A DNA stretch of 6,359 nucleotides from Proteiniphilum sp. (GCA_031284475.1 JAISZV010000106.1:1-6359), one strand, 5' to 3'; counted from the stretch's first letter, positions 1 to 5,773 are shown. Notes: a model not told the origin generated them from the letters alone. Numbers and translations are program-made.

Positions 1-2
1 AT

Positions 3-212
3 TCCGATAAAGGCAAAAAGTTACTGATCGAATTTATCAATGAAATTCTGGATTATCTATTTAAGATTAAATCCGAAGAAGAAAAAATAGTAAAAATCGC
101 GGAAAGTTTATTGGAATCAGGCGTTGATGAAGATATCATCGCAAAATCAACTAAGTTGCCGAAACAAAGGATAAAGGAATTGAAAAAACTGTTCGATTCC
201 TCCGCCGTATAA
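3..212 (+). CDS. C-terminal fragment of a helical, lysine-rich protein, possibly Rpn-type PD-(D/E)XK nuclease/transposase family
   Basis: An open frame enters from the left edge and ends with TAA at 210-212, giving 69 residues with no in-frame ATG, so the true start lies outside the window. The visible part is all predicted helix and rich in Lys and Glu. It ends with a pattern like IAESLLESGVDEDIIAKSTK followed by a basic helix. That layout (amphipathic helix, Gly, short acidic stretch, Ile-Ile/Ala, then a helix-turn-helix-like end) is what I know from the C-termini of Rpn/TIGR01784-like recombination-promoting nuclease and putative transposase proteins common in Bacteroidota. The nuclease core is not in view, so the family call is inference. 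Other proteins with a small C-terminal helix-turn-helix would fit too. Confidence 0.5.
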   Translation, partial: SDKGKKLLIEFINEILDYLFKIKSEEEKIVKIAESLLESGVDEDIIAKSTKLPKQRIKELKKLFDSSAV

Positions 213-266
213 AGGCCGTTAACATGTTTTTCTTTAACTTTCAAGGATAAATTCATTCAAATGTTA

Positions 267-274
267 TAGCTTTG
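267..274 (+). promoter_or_regulatory. Putative Bacteroidota -7 promoter element upstream of the beta-barrel/priA unit
   Basis: TAGCTTTG matches the Bacteroidota -7 consensus TAnnTTTG exactly and lies 45 bases before the ATG at 320, in the 107-base gap after the preceding stop codon. The upstream -33 TTG is not clearly present; the nearest similar bases (TTTC at 239-242) are slightly too far. The element would drive the beta-barrel gene and, by readthrough, priA. Confidence 0.45.
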
Positions 275-319
275 CAGAAATCAAAGCAGATAATTATGCT
301 TACTAAATGAATTTTGAAA

Positions 320-934
320 ATGAAAACAAACAAACTATTCTTAAGCAGCCTTATCCTGTTTCTGACGATGGGATCGGCAGCCAATGCGCAATTACGCTTC
401 GGGGTGAGAGGCGAGGTAGGATTAAATACGCCCTCTTTTTCGAAAGATGTGATAAAAGTGGAAAACCTCAACTCGTTCAGATTAGGACCTACGGTTGAAT
501 TTATGCTGCCGGTGGTAAACTTTGGAGTGGAAGGAGCCATCTTATACAGTAACGACCGGATGAACGTAAAAGGCCTTTCCGAAGAGGGCATTCAAAAAGT
601 GTCCAATCATTACTTGGATGTCCCGGTGAACCTGAAATATAAAATAGGATTCATTTTACCGGTGAAAGCCTATTTTGCAGGCGGCCCCTATGCCCGTTTT
701 CTTGTAGCAAGCGATAATTTCACATGGGAAACGATAAAGGACAAAGTGGAGGCGAAAAACTTTGAAGCGGGAGTCAATCTCGGAGCAGGCGTCGAACTAT
801 TCAGCCGGTTGGCGGTAGGCGCAAACTACGGGATAAGGATGACCGACAATTATTCGGTAAACGAACCGAAATGGACGGATGCTTTCAACGGGAAAAAAGG
901 AAGCTGGTCGCTGACGGCAACCGTATACTTTTAA
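320..934 (+). CDS. Outer-membrane beta-barrel protein (porin-family, OMP_b-brl type)
   Basis: This is a 204-residue secreted protein. I start it at the ATG at 320; a TTG two codons earlier (314) is in frame but a less likely start. Residues 1-23 form a classic signal peptide: Lys near the N-terminus, hydrophobic LFLSSLILFLTMG, and an Ala-Asn-Ala cleavage site before Gln24. The mature part alternates polar and hydrophobic residues in strand-like segments, with family hallmarks: an early G-x-R-G-E-x-G-L-N strand, a YLDVPVNLKYK-like strand in the middle, an AGGPYARF strand, and a C-terminal Tyr-Phe. A terminal aromatic residue is typical for barrels inserted by the BAM complex. This fits the roughly 200-residue single-domain barrels common in Bacteroidota (PF13568-like). 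The cargo or function is not known. Only three bases separate its stop from priA, so the two are probably co-transcribed. Confidence 0.85.
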   Translation: MKTNKLFLSSLILFLTMGSAANAQLRFGVRGEVGLNTPSFSKDVIKVENLNSFRLGPTVEFMLPVVNFGVEGAILYSNDRMNVKGLSEEGIQKVSNHYLDVPVNLKYKIGFILPVKAYFAGGPYARFLVASDNFTWETIKDKVEAKNFEAGVNLGAGVELFSRLAVGANYGIRMTDNYSVNEPKWTDAFNGKKGSWSLTATVYF

Positions 935-937
935 GGT

Positions 938-3163
938 ATGTATGCCGATGTAATATTACCGCTCCCGCTTTCCTGTGTGTTTACCTATTCCATTCCGGTG
1001 GAAATGCAGGACAAAATAGGGAGGGGATTCAGGGTTGTTGTACCCTTCGGCAGTAGAAAATATTACACCGCTATCGTCACAAAAATACACCGGCAACCGC
1101 CCGGAAATTTCGCCATCAAGGAGATTCGTTCCCTTATCGATTCAACCCCTGTCGTAACCGAACAGCAGTTGGAATTGTGGGAGTGGATCTCTTTTTATTA
1201 TCTCTCCGCACAAGGCGACGTATTTAAAGCGGCGCTTCCCTCCCCGATGACGCCGACCGACCTGCAATCCGGCTTCATCCCGAAAAGTGAAACGCACCTC
1301 CGGATCAATGATGCGGCCGTTACCGCAGCCGTTGGAAGGGCGCGAAAGCAGCAGTTGCTGCTGGATGAGATAACCCGGTTCTTCACCGAAACCGGCAGGG
1401 AAAGCATCAGCAAGAGAGAAGCGAAAGAGTTGGCAGGCTATTCCCCGGCGGCGCTGAACGGATTGCTTCAGAAAGGAATACTATCCCCTTTTTCTGTGGA
1501 GGGAAGCCGCCTCCGCCATAAAAACGCGCCTACCCGCAACCCCTATCCCTTGAGCGAAGAGCAACAAAAAGCGCTGGATGCTATCCAAAGCCTTTTTTCC
1601 GATAAACAGACCGTTCTTTTACACGGAGCCACTTCCAGCGGAAAAACAGAGATCTATATTCATCTTATCAGCCAATTACTTACCGAAGGAAAGCAAACTC
1701 TTTACCTCTTGCCGGAAATAGCGCTGGCCACGCAACTCATCCAACGGCTACAAGCTGTTTTCGGCGATAAAATAGGTATTTATCACTCCGGGATTGACGA
1801 ACAGGAGCGAACAGAGATATGGCGGAAGATGTTGTCCGAAACGCCTTATGAAATTATATTGGGCGTGCGTTCCTCCCTTTTCCTCCCGTTCCGGCGGTTG
1901 GGGTTAGTGATCGTAGATGAAGAACACGAAACAAGCTATAAGCAACAGGAACCCTCGCCGCGTTATCATGCGCGCGATACGGCTATCATGCTGGCGCATA
2001 TATCCGGGGCGAAAACGTTGCTGGGTTCGGCCACTCCCTCTATTGAATCTTATTATAACACCCAAACCGGAAAATATGGATTAACGACGCTCAATGAGCG
2101 TTTCGGCAAGGTTGCGCCCCCCTTAGTGAGGCTGGAAAACACCAAAGATCTGCGGCGGCGAAAGAAAATGAAAACAACGCTTGCTCCGGCGCTTATGGAG
2201 GAGATCGACAAGGCGCTGGAAAACGGCGAGCAAGCTATTCTCTTTCGGAACCGCCGCGGTTTCGCCCCTATGGTTGAATGTACGGCATGTGGCTGGGTAC
2301 CGAAATGCAACCACTGCGACGTCACGCTCACCTATCACAAAAAGACGCACAGGATGGTATGCCACTATTGCAATGCTTCCTACCCTTTGCCGGCGGAATG
2401 TCCCTCCTGCCGCAACAGCGAATTGAAGTCTTTCGGGGCAGGTACGGAACAGTTGGAAGAGGAAATGTCGCAGCTTTTTCCCGGTGCGGTAGTAGGCCGG
2501 ATGGATACGGATACCACGCGCGGCAAGGATTCATTCGAGCGCCTCATCAATGATTTTCAGGAGAATCGCATCCAGATACTGGTGGGCACGCAGATGCTCT
2601 CAAAAGGGTTGGACTTCGGGAATGTAGGGGTAGTAGGGATTATCGCCGCAGATTCGCTGCTGAATTATCCCGATTTCCGTTCGCATGAACGAGGGTTCCA
2701 ACTGATTGCCCAGGCTGCGGGACGTGCAGGCCGCAGAGACAACCAGGGAACGGTTATCATTCAAACGTCCGATCCGGAACAACCCATTTACAGGTTTATC
2801 ACCCGCAACGATTATGAAGGCTTTTATCATTCCCAGATCATGGAGAGGCGATTGTTTAAATATCCTCCGTTTACCCGTCTGATCTCTATTGTACTGCGGC
2901 ACAAAGATGAACGGGAAGTAGAATCGGGAGCCGCCGCTTTTTTCCACCTGTTAAAACAATCGTTCGGCGATAAGGCGCTGGGCCCTAACAAGCCTGTGAT
3001 AGGCCGCATCCAGCAATACCATATCCGTGAAATTTTACTGAAAATCAACAATCAGTTCCCGCCAACCCAGGTCAGGGAACTGATAAGATCGGCCGAATCC
3101 CGTTTCCGGGAAAATGTACACTTTAAGCAAATCGTTTTATATTATGACGTAGATTGGGTGTAG
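938..3163 (+). CDS. priA: Primosomal protein N' (PriA), replication restart DNA helicase
   Basis: PriA recognises stalled or collapsed replication forks, unwinds the lagging strand 3'-5' and loads the replicative helicase through the primosome. The 741-residue length is normal. The N-terminal 3'-end-binding domain starts with the typical YADVILPLPL and FTYSIP pattern (residues 2-20). Residues 230-237 are the Walker A box (GATSSGKT), 327-330 the Walker B DEEH, and 364-368 a SATPS motif. Eight cysteines (448, 451, 457, 460, 475, 478, 488, 491) give the two expected zinc sites that sit inside the helicase domain. Residues 592-599 are QAAGRAGR (helicase motif VI), and a C-terminal domain follows. 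The start ATG fits the family N-terminus exactly. All key residues are present and the gene looks intact. Its transcription probably comes from the upstream barrel gene, and it ends just before a strong terminator. Confidence 0.98.
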   Translation: MYADVILPLPLSCVFTYSIPVEMQDKIGRGFRVVVPFGSRKYYTAIVTKIHRQPPGNFAIKEIRSLIDSTPVVTEQQLELWEWISFYYLSAQGDVFKAALPSPMTPTDLQSGFIPKSETHLRINDAAVTAAVGRARKQQLLLDEITRFFTETGRESISKREAKELAGYSPAALNGLLQKGILSPFSVEGSRLRHKNAPTRNPYPLSEEQQKALDAIQSLFSDKQTVLLHGATSSGKTEIYIHLISQLLTEGKQTLYLLPEIALATQLIQRLQAVFGDKIGIYHSGIDEQERTEIWRKMLSETPYEIILGVRSSLFLPFRRLGLVIVDEEHETSYKQQEPSPRYHARDTAIMLAHISGAKTLLGSATPSIESYYNTQTGKYGLTTLNERFGKVAPPLVRLENTKDLRRRKKMKTTLAPALMEEIDKALENGEQAILFRNRRGFAPMVECTACGWVPKCNHCDVTLTYHKKTHRMVCHYCNASYPLPAECPSCRNSELKSFGAGTEQLEEEMSQLFPGAVVGRMDTDTTRGKDSFERLINDFQENRIQILVGTQMLSKGLDFGNVGVVGIIAADSLLNYPDFRSHERGFQLIAQAAGRAGRRDNQGTVIIQTSDPEQPIYRFITRNDYEGFYHSQIMERRLFKYPPFTRLISIVLRHKDEREVESGAAAFFHLLKQSFGDKALGPNKPVIGRIQQYHIREILLKINNQFPPTQVRELIRSAESRFRENVHFKQIVLYYDVDWV

Positions 3164-3253
3164 AGCGCAAAAAGACGGCACTCACTTGTCTGTAACAAAA
3201 ACAGCCCCCAGGGATATTAATTGGGGGTAGAACGCAAAAAACCGGTACTCACT
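3153..3253 (+). repeat. Imperfect 34-base direct repeat spanning the priA stop and its terminator
   Basis: Copies lie at 3153-3186 and 3220-3253, 67 bases apart. They align without gaps and agree at 29 of 34 positions, sharing attggg, tgTAGA/ggTAGA, CGCAAAAA, CGG and ACTCACT. The first copy contains the last two codons and the TAG stop of priA. The second copy supplies the left arm and most of the loop of the terminator hairpin. In the first copy the matching hairpin is reduced to a 4-base AGAC/GTCT pairing. Confidence 0.8.
3197..3227 (-). terminator. Second intrinsic terminator for the rng transcript
   Basis: CCCCCA at 3205-3210 pairs with TGGGGG at 3222-3227 across an 11-base loop. Read on the minus strand the stem is followed, after three bases, by five Ts (complement of 3197-3201) and more T-rich sequence. 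On the plus strand there is no T run, so this works as a terminator only for the leftward rng transcript, behind the first hairpin. Confidence 0.6.
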
Positions 3254-3275
3254 GTGTAATACCGGTTTTTATTTT
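3237..3275. terminator. Bidirectional intrinsic terminator between convergent priA and rng
   Basis: AAAAACCGGTA at 3237-3247 and TACCGGTTTTT at 3260-3270 form a perfect 11-base stem with a 12-base loop. On the plus strand the stem ends in TTTTTATTTT, ending priA transcription. On the minus strand the A-rich left arm becomes a T run, ending rng transcription. Confidence 0.88.
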
Positions 3276-3305
3276 GCTTTCCGCCCGTTCACACGGAACA
3301 GGAGA

Positions 3306-4874
3306 TTATTTCATTTCAATTTCTTCTTTCAGATCTATTTCGTTTCCTTCTTTGTCATAAAATTCATACTGCAGGAAGCCGAACTTCTGCTCGGGAATAA
3401 TTTTCATACCCACTTTGAATTTTCTTTTCCATTTGTATTTCAACGAAAACAGACCCTGCTGAACATAAGCTGCAACATAGGGATGTATATGCAGGCTGAA
3501 TTTCTTCACTTTTAGCTTGGTCGCTAAATAACCGATCTTTCCTTCCAGGGTATCTGTGAAAAGAATCGACGATTTTATTTTTCCTTTACCAAAGCAGGTG
3601 GGGCAAACCTCGCTTGTGGCAACTTCCATCTCGGGGCGGACACGCTGGCGCGTAATCTGCATCAATCCGAACTTACTCAATGGCAGGATATTATGCTTGG
3701 CTCTGTCTTTTGCCATCAACTCCTGCATCTTGGAGAGCAGTTTATTGCGATGCTCCCCTTTGTTCATGTCAATGAAGTCGATAACGATGATTCCCCCCAT
3801 ATCACGCAAGCGCAACTGGCGGGCAATCTCTTCGGCGGCGGCTACATTTACCTCGTAAGCGCTGTCTTCCTGATCGAGTTTCGACTTATTGCGATTTCCG
3901 CTGTTCACATCGATCACGTGTAACGCCTCGGTATGCTCAATAATAAGATAGGCGCCGCTTTTGAACGTAACAGTTCTCCCAAAGAGAGATTTAACCTGTT
4001 TGGTAATGCCGAAATTATCTAAAATGGGAAGTGCGCCCTTGTATTCCCGGACAACGTTCTTACGGTCGGGGGCAATCACACTCACATAATCGGCAATCTG
4101 CCGGGCAACCTCTCGGTCATTGATATGGATTTGTTCAAAAGAGGGATTAAAAATATCGCGTAACAGCGCTACGGTGCGTCCTGTCTCCTCATAAATAAGC
4201 GAGGGCGCCTTGGGCTTCTGTATCTTGCCTATATTATCTTCCCATCTCTTTACCAGTACTTTCAACTCCGCATCGAGGTCGGCAACCCGTTTACCCTCGG
4301 CATTGGTGCGTATGATCACTCCGAAATTCTTCGGTTTGATGCTCTGCATCAGCTGCCGCAGCCGGGCACGCTCCTCGCGCGATTTAATTTTTTGCGATAC
4401 CGATACCCGGTTGATAAATGGAATTAACACCATAAATCGTCCCGCGAAAGAGATTTCGGACGTCAATCTCGGACCTTTTGTTGAAATAGGCTCTTTGGCT
4501 ACTTGCACCAATATTTCCTGCCCTACTTTCAATATGTCCGCGATAGACCCTTCTTTTTCAATATCGGGTTGCAACTTCATTTTCTGGAGTTGCAGTACCT
4601 TCTTCTTGTCTTCAACCAGTTTCTGAAAATAGAGAACCGAGTTGAATTCAACCCCTAAATCCAAGTAGTGAAGAAAAGCGTCCTTTTTATGTCCCACATT
4701 CACAAATGCAGCGTTGAGGGCGGGCATCAGTTTCTTAACTTTGCCCATGTAAATGTTTCCAACCGCGAAAGAACCATCTTGGCTCTCTTGTTGCAATTCT
4801 ACTAATTTCTTGTCTTCGAGAACCGCAATGGTAATTTCTTTGGATTGAACATCTACAACAAGTTCGCTTGTCAC
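3306..4874 (-). CDS. rng: Ribonuclease G (RNase E/G family endoribonuclease)
   Basis: RNase G is a single-strand-specific endonuclease; in E. coli it matures the 5' end of 16S rRNA and takes part in mRNA decay. The protein has 522 residues, close to the E. coli enzyme's 489 and without the long degradosome-scaffold tail of RNase E. An S1 RNA-binding domain spans roughly residues 36-130, starting at VGNIYMGKVKKLMPALNAAF, with a lysine-rich insert around 85-110. The STKGPRLT segment (131-138) and ISFAGRFMVLIP (141-152) are family signatures. The catalytic aspartates are Asp322 (HVIDVNSG) and Asp366 (IVIDFIDM). CPTC at 424-427 is the zinc-link. It starts with GTG (complement of 4872-4874): an in-frame stop lies shortly upstream, and the resulting M-T-S-E-L-V-V-D-V-Q beginning matches Bacteroidales homologues. 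It sits downstream of HU and a tiny basic protein gene and is preceded by a structured leader. Confidence 0.96.
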   Translation of the reverse strand: MTSELVVDVQSKEITIAVLEDKKLVELQQESQDGSFAVGNIYMGKVKKLMPALNAAFVNVGHKKDAFLHYLDLGVEFNSVLYFQKLVEDKKKVLQLQKMKLQPDIEKEGSIADILKVGQEILVQVAKEPISTKGPRLTSEISFAGRFMVLIPFINRVSVSQKIKSREERARLRQLMQSIKPKNFGVIIRTNAEGKRVADLDAELKVLVKRWEDNIGKIQKPKAPSLIYEETGRTVALLRDIFNPSFEQIHINDREVARQIADYVSVIAPDRKNVVREYKGALPILDNFGITKQVKSLFGRTVTFKSGAYLIIEHTEALHVIDVNSGNRNKSKLDQEDSAYEVNVAAAEEIARQLRLRDMGGIIVIDFIDMNKGEHRNKLLSKMQELMAKDRAKHNILPLSKFGLMQITRQRVRPEMEVATSEVCPTCFGKGKIKSSILFTDTLEGKIGYLATKLKVKKFSLHIHPYVAAYVQQGLFSLKYKWKRKFKVGMKIIPEQKFGFLQYEFYDKEGNEIDLKEEIEMK

Positions 4875-5046
4875 AATTGTTCTTTTTATAAATTAATTTT
4901 CAATTATTGGGCTTCTGTCTTCACAACAGAAGAGAGTTCTCGCCAAAACTCTTACCCTGTTTTATACACAAAGAACAAACTTAATAGCCGATTGTGGTTC
5001 TTTTAAGTTTGTTCCTCTTTTCTTGAGTAAAAAAAGCATTACGGCG
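4875..5046 (-). promoter_or_regulatory. Structured leader of rng, with hairpins and a segment complementary to the rng start region
   Basis: These 172 bases separate the small basic protein gene from rng and contain no reading frame I would support. In the minus-strand RNA three hairpins can form. The first is a 12-base perfect stem (4973-4984 with 5003-5014). The second is an 8-base stem closed by a four-base loop (4933-4940 with 4945-4952, one G-U pair). The third is a 7-base stem (4912-4918 with 4926-4932). The 3' arm of the first hairpin (4970-4978) is also perfectly complementary over nine bases to 4877-4885, directly before the rng GTG codon. The two pairings exclude each other. E. coli RNase E controls its own mRNA through a structured leader; a similar role here is inference. 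I see no good promoter inside. Confidence 0.5.
4973..5014 (-). repeat. 12-base perfect inverted repeat in the rng leader
   Basis: GAACAAACTTAA at 4973-4984 and TTAAGTTTGTTC at 5003-5014 are perfect inverted copies with an 18-base loop, and the stem can extend by a G-U and an A-U pair. The minus-strand RNA continues with UUUGUGU, which is too poor a U-run and too AT-rich a stem for a confident terminator. It could be a weak attenuator or a stem that protects or marks a processing point between the upstream two-gene message and rng. Confidence 0.6.
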
Positions 5047-5139
5047 TTATTTTTTCTTCTTATGCCTATTCTTTCTGAGTCTTTTTTTACGTTTGTGTAC
5101 AGACATTTTATGCCTTTTTCTTTTTTTTCCGCTTGGCAT
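5047..5139 (-). CDS. Tiny highly basic protein, AURKAIP1/COX24-domain type (mS38/bS22-like), probable small-subunit ribosomal protein
   Basis: A 30-codon gene (ATG at 5139-5137, TAA at 5049-5047) encodes a protein with 21 Lys/Arg/His out of 30 residues. It begins MPSGKKRKRHKMSVHKRKKR, continues with Leu-Arg-Lys-Asn-Arg-His, and ends in four lysines. The R/K-M-x-x-H-K-x-K-K-R-L-R-K core resembles the COX24/AURKAIP1 C-terminal domain (PF08213 as I recall). In mitochondria this domain is ribosomal protein mS38, and in mycobacteria it is the 33-residue bS22 near helix 44 of 16S rRNA. I remember near-identical M-P-x-G-K-K-R-K-R-H-K proteins across Bacteroidota. It starts 27 bases after the HU stop and has a perfect Shine-Dalgarno sequence, so it is very likely translated, probably from the HU transcript. 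The ribosomal role is inference from similarity and composition. Its small size makes it easy to overlook in annotation. Confidence 0.88.
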   Translation of the reverse strand: MPSGKKRKRHKMSVHKRKKRLRKNRHKKKK

Positions 5140-5147
5140 ATATATTT

Positions 5148-5153
5148 CTCCTT
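5148..5153 (-). promoter_or_regulatory. Strong Shine-Dalgarno sequence of the tiny basic protein gene
   Basis: AAGGAG (complement of CTCCTT at 5148-5153) lies eight bases before the ATG at 5139, the ideal spacing. No comparable sequence precedes HU, rng or the beta-barrel gene here. It fixes the start of the 30-codon gene. Confidence 0.85.
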
Positions 5154-5166
5154 ATTTAATTACAGG

Positions 5167-5448
5167 TTATTTATCACCTTTCACCTGGCCTACAAATGTT
5201 TTGGCCGGTTTGAAAGCAGGGATATTATGCTCTGGGATGATGATGGTCGTATTTTTGGAGATATTACGAGCCGTTTTCTGCGCTCTCTTTTTCACAATGA
5301 AACTTCCGAAACCTCTGAGGTATACGTTTTCATTATTTGCCAAAGAGTCTTTTACAACTTCCATGAAAGACTCCACGATTGCCAATGCCGATGCCTTATC
5401 TACGCCGGTCTTTTTCGCAATTTCATTTACAATGTCTGCTTTTGTCAT
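5167..5448 (-). CDS. hup: HU family DNA-binding protein
   Basis: HU dimers bend and compact DNA in the nucleoid and assist replication, repair and recombination. At 93 residues the protein has the standard size. The N-terminal helices (MTKADIVNEIAKKTGVDK onward) form the dimer core. GFGSF at 46-50 is the HU/IHF signature turn, and residues 52-76 make the beta-arm that inserts in the DNA minor groove. The arm reads Ala-Arg-Asn-Ile-Ser at 60-64, where E. coli HU has Arg-Asn-Pro; the intercalating proline is thus replaced by Ile63. I recall this variant as usual for Bacteroidales. The C-terminal FKPAKTF strand is typical. It is the first gene of a leftward unit with the tiny basic protein and rng, and has its own promoter match at 5509-5537. 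Confidence 0.97.
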   Translation of the reverse strand: MTKADIVNEIAKKTGVDKASALAIVESFMEVVKDSLANNENVYLRGFGSFIVKKRAQKTARNISKNTTIIIPEHNIPAFKPAKTFVGQVKGDK

Positions 5449-5508
5449 TTTATCTATTTTTTAATATTAATAATAATACCGTAGGGTAATTAGTAAAAAT
5501 TTGGACTG

Positions 5509-5537
5509 CAAATATATAGCTTTTTTCTTAACGCAAA
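5509..5537 (-). promoter_or_regulatory. Putative promoter of the HU - small basic protein - rng unit
   Basis: On the minus strand TATATTTG (complement of 5509-5516) matches the Bacteroidota -7 element TAnnTTTG. TTTG (complement of 5534-5537) lies 17 bases upstream as the -33 element, within the range known for Bacteroidota. Transcription would begin near 5503, giving a leader of about 55 bases before the HU ATG. Confidence 0.62.
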
Positions 5538-5541
5538 AAAT

Positions 5542-5574
5542 AAATGAAGGATTTTTTTCTGATTTTCTTCATTT
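5542..5574. repeat. 8-base inverted repeat upstream of the HU promoter
   Basis: AAATGAAG at 5542-5549 and CTTCATTT at 5567-5574 are perfect inverted copies 17 bases apart. The site lies just behind the -33 element of the HU promoter, where a dimeric regulator could bind. Low base complexity means chance is also possible. Confidence 0.35.
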
Positions 5575-5699
5575 TTATATGATTATTTTACTTTTATATT
5601 CAAGATTTCAGGATTTCATCATCAATTAGCCAATATTTGTCCCAACTTGCCGGGATCATCAAATCAGTAGATCGTTAAATTATGAAATCGACAAATCGT

Positions 5700-5731
5700 T
5701 TTGGTTCTTGGTTCTTTTTTGGTTAGTTTTG
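5700..5731 (+). promoter_or_regulatory. Putative promoter of mutY
   Basis: TTTG at 5700-5703 and TAGTTTTG at 5724-5731 match the Bacteroidota -33 and -7 elements with a 20-base spacer. A start near 5738 would give a leader of about 36 bases before the chosen ATG. The spacer contains a tandem 7-base repeat TTGGTTC at 5701-5714 followed by a run of T. Confidence 0.58.
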
Positions 5732-5773
5732 CCGGATAAAGAGATGATCTCAATTTATCGGAATGGAGAAACA

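Larger units (their letters stand above)
5449..5773. other. Divergent AT-rich intergenic region between HU and mutY
   Basis: This 325-base stretch contains no convincing reading frame or RNA gene. It holds a leftward promoter match for HU, a rightward one for mutY, an 8-base inverted repeat (5542-5549 with 5567-5574) behind the HU promoter, and a middle part (about 5600-5700) with scattered aaatc/gatc-like words but no clear repeat unit. The long A/T tracts would bend DNA and may bind HU or other nucleoid proteins. Confidence 0.7.

Noticed and set aside
213..240. Possible terminator after the first gene (GTTAA at 218-222 with TTAAC at 234-238)
   Set aside because: A five-base AT-rich stem with the T run in the loop and not after it does not make a credible terminator.
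2053..2553. Several 70-90 codon frames on both strands inside priA
   Set aside because: They overlap the zinc-binding and helicase motifs of priA in other frames and have no signal or family resemblance of their own.
4976..4983. TAAGTTTG on the minus strand as a -7 promoter element for rng
   Set aside because: It matches TAnnTTTG, but there is no TTG 17-23 bases upstream and the match lies within the inverted-repeat arm, so it is explained by the hairpin.
5023..5484. Long plus-strand frames opposite HU and the tiny basic gene (also 5093-5464)
   Set aside because: They are antisense shadows: their residues are Phe/Ser-rich reverse images of lysine-rich codons, and the minus strand encodes clear HU and ribosomal-type proteins.
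5600..5700. Scattered aaatc/atcg words that look like a degenerate short repeat array
   Set aside because: Spacing is irregular and no unit is conserved, so low-complexity intergenic sequence explains it.
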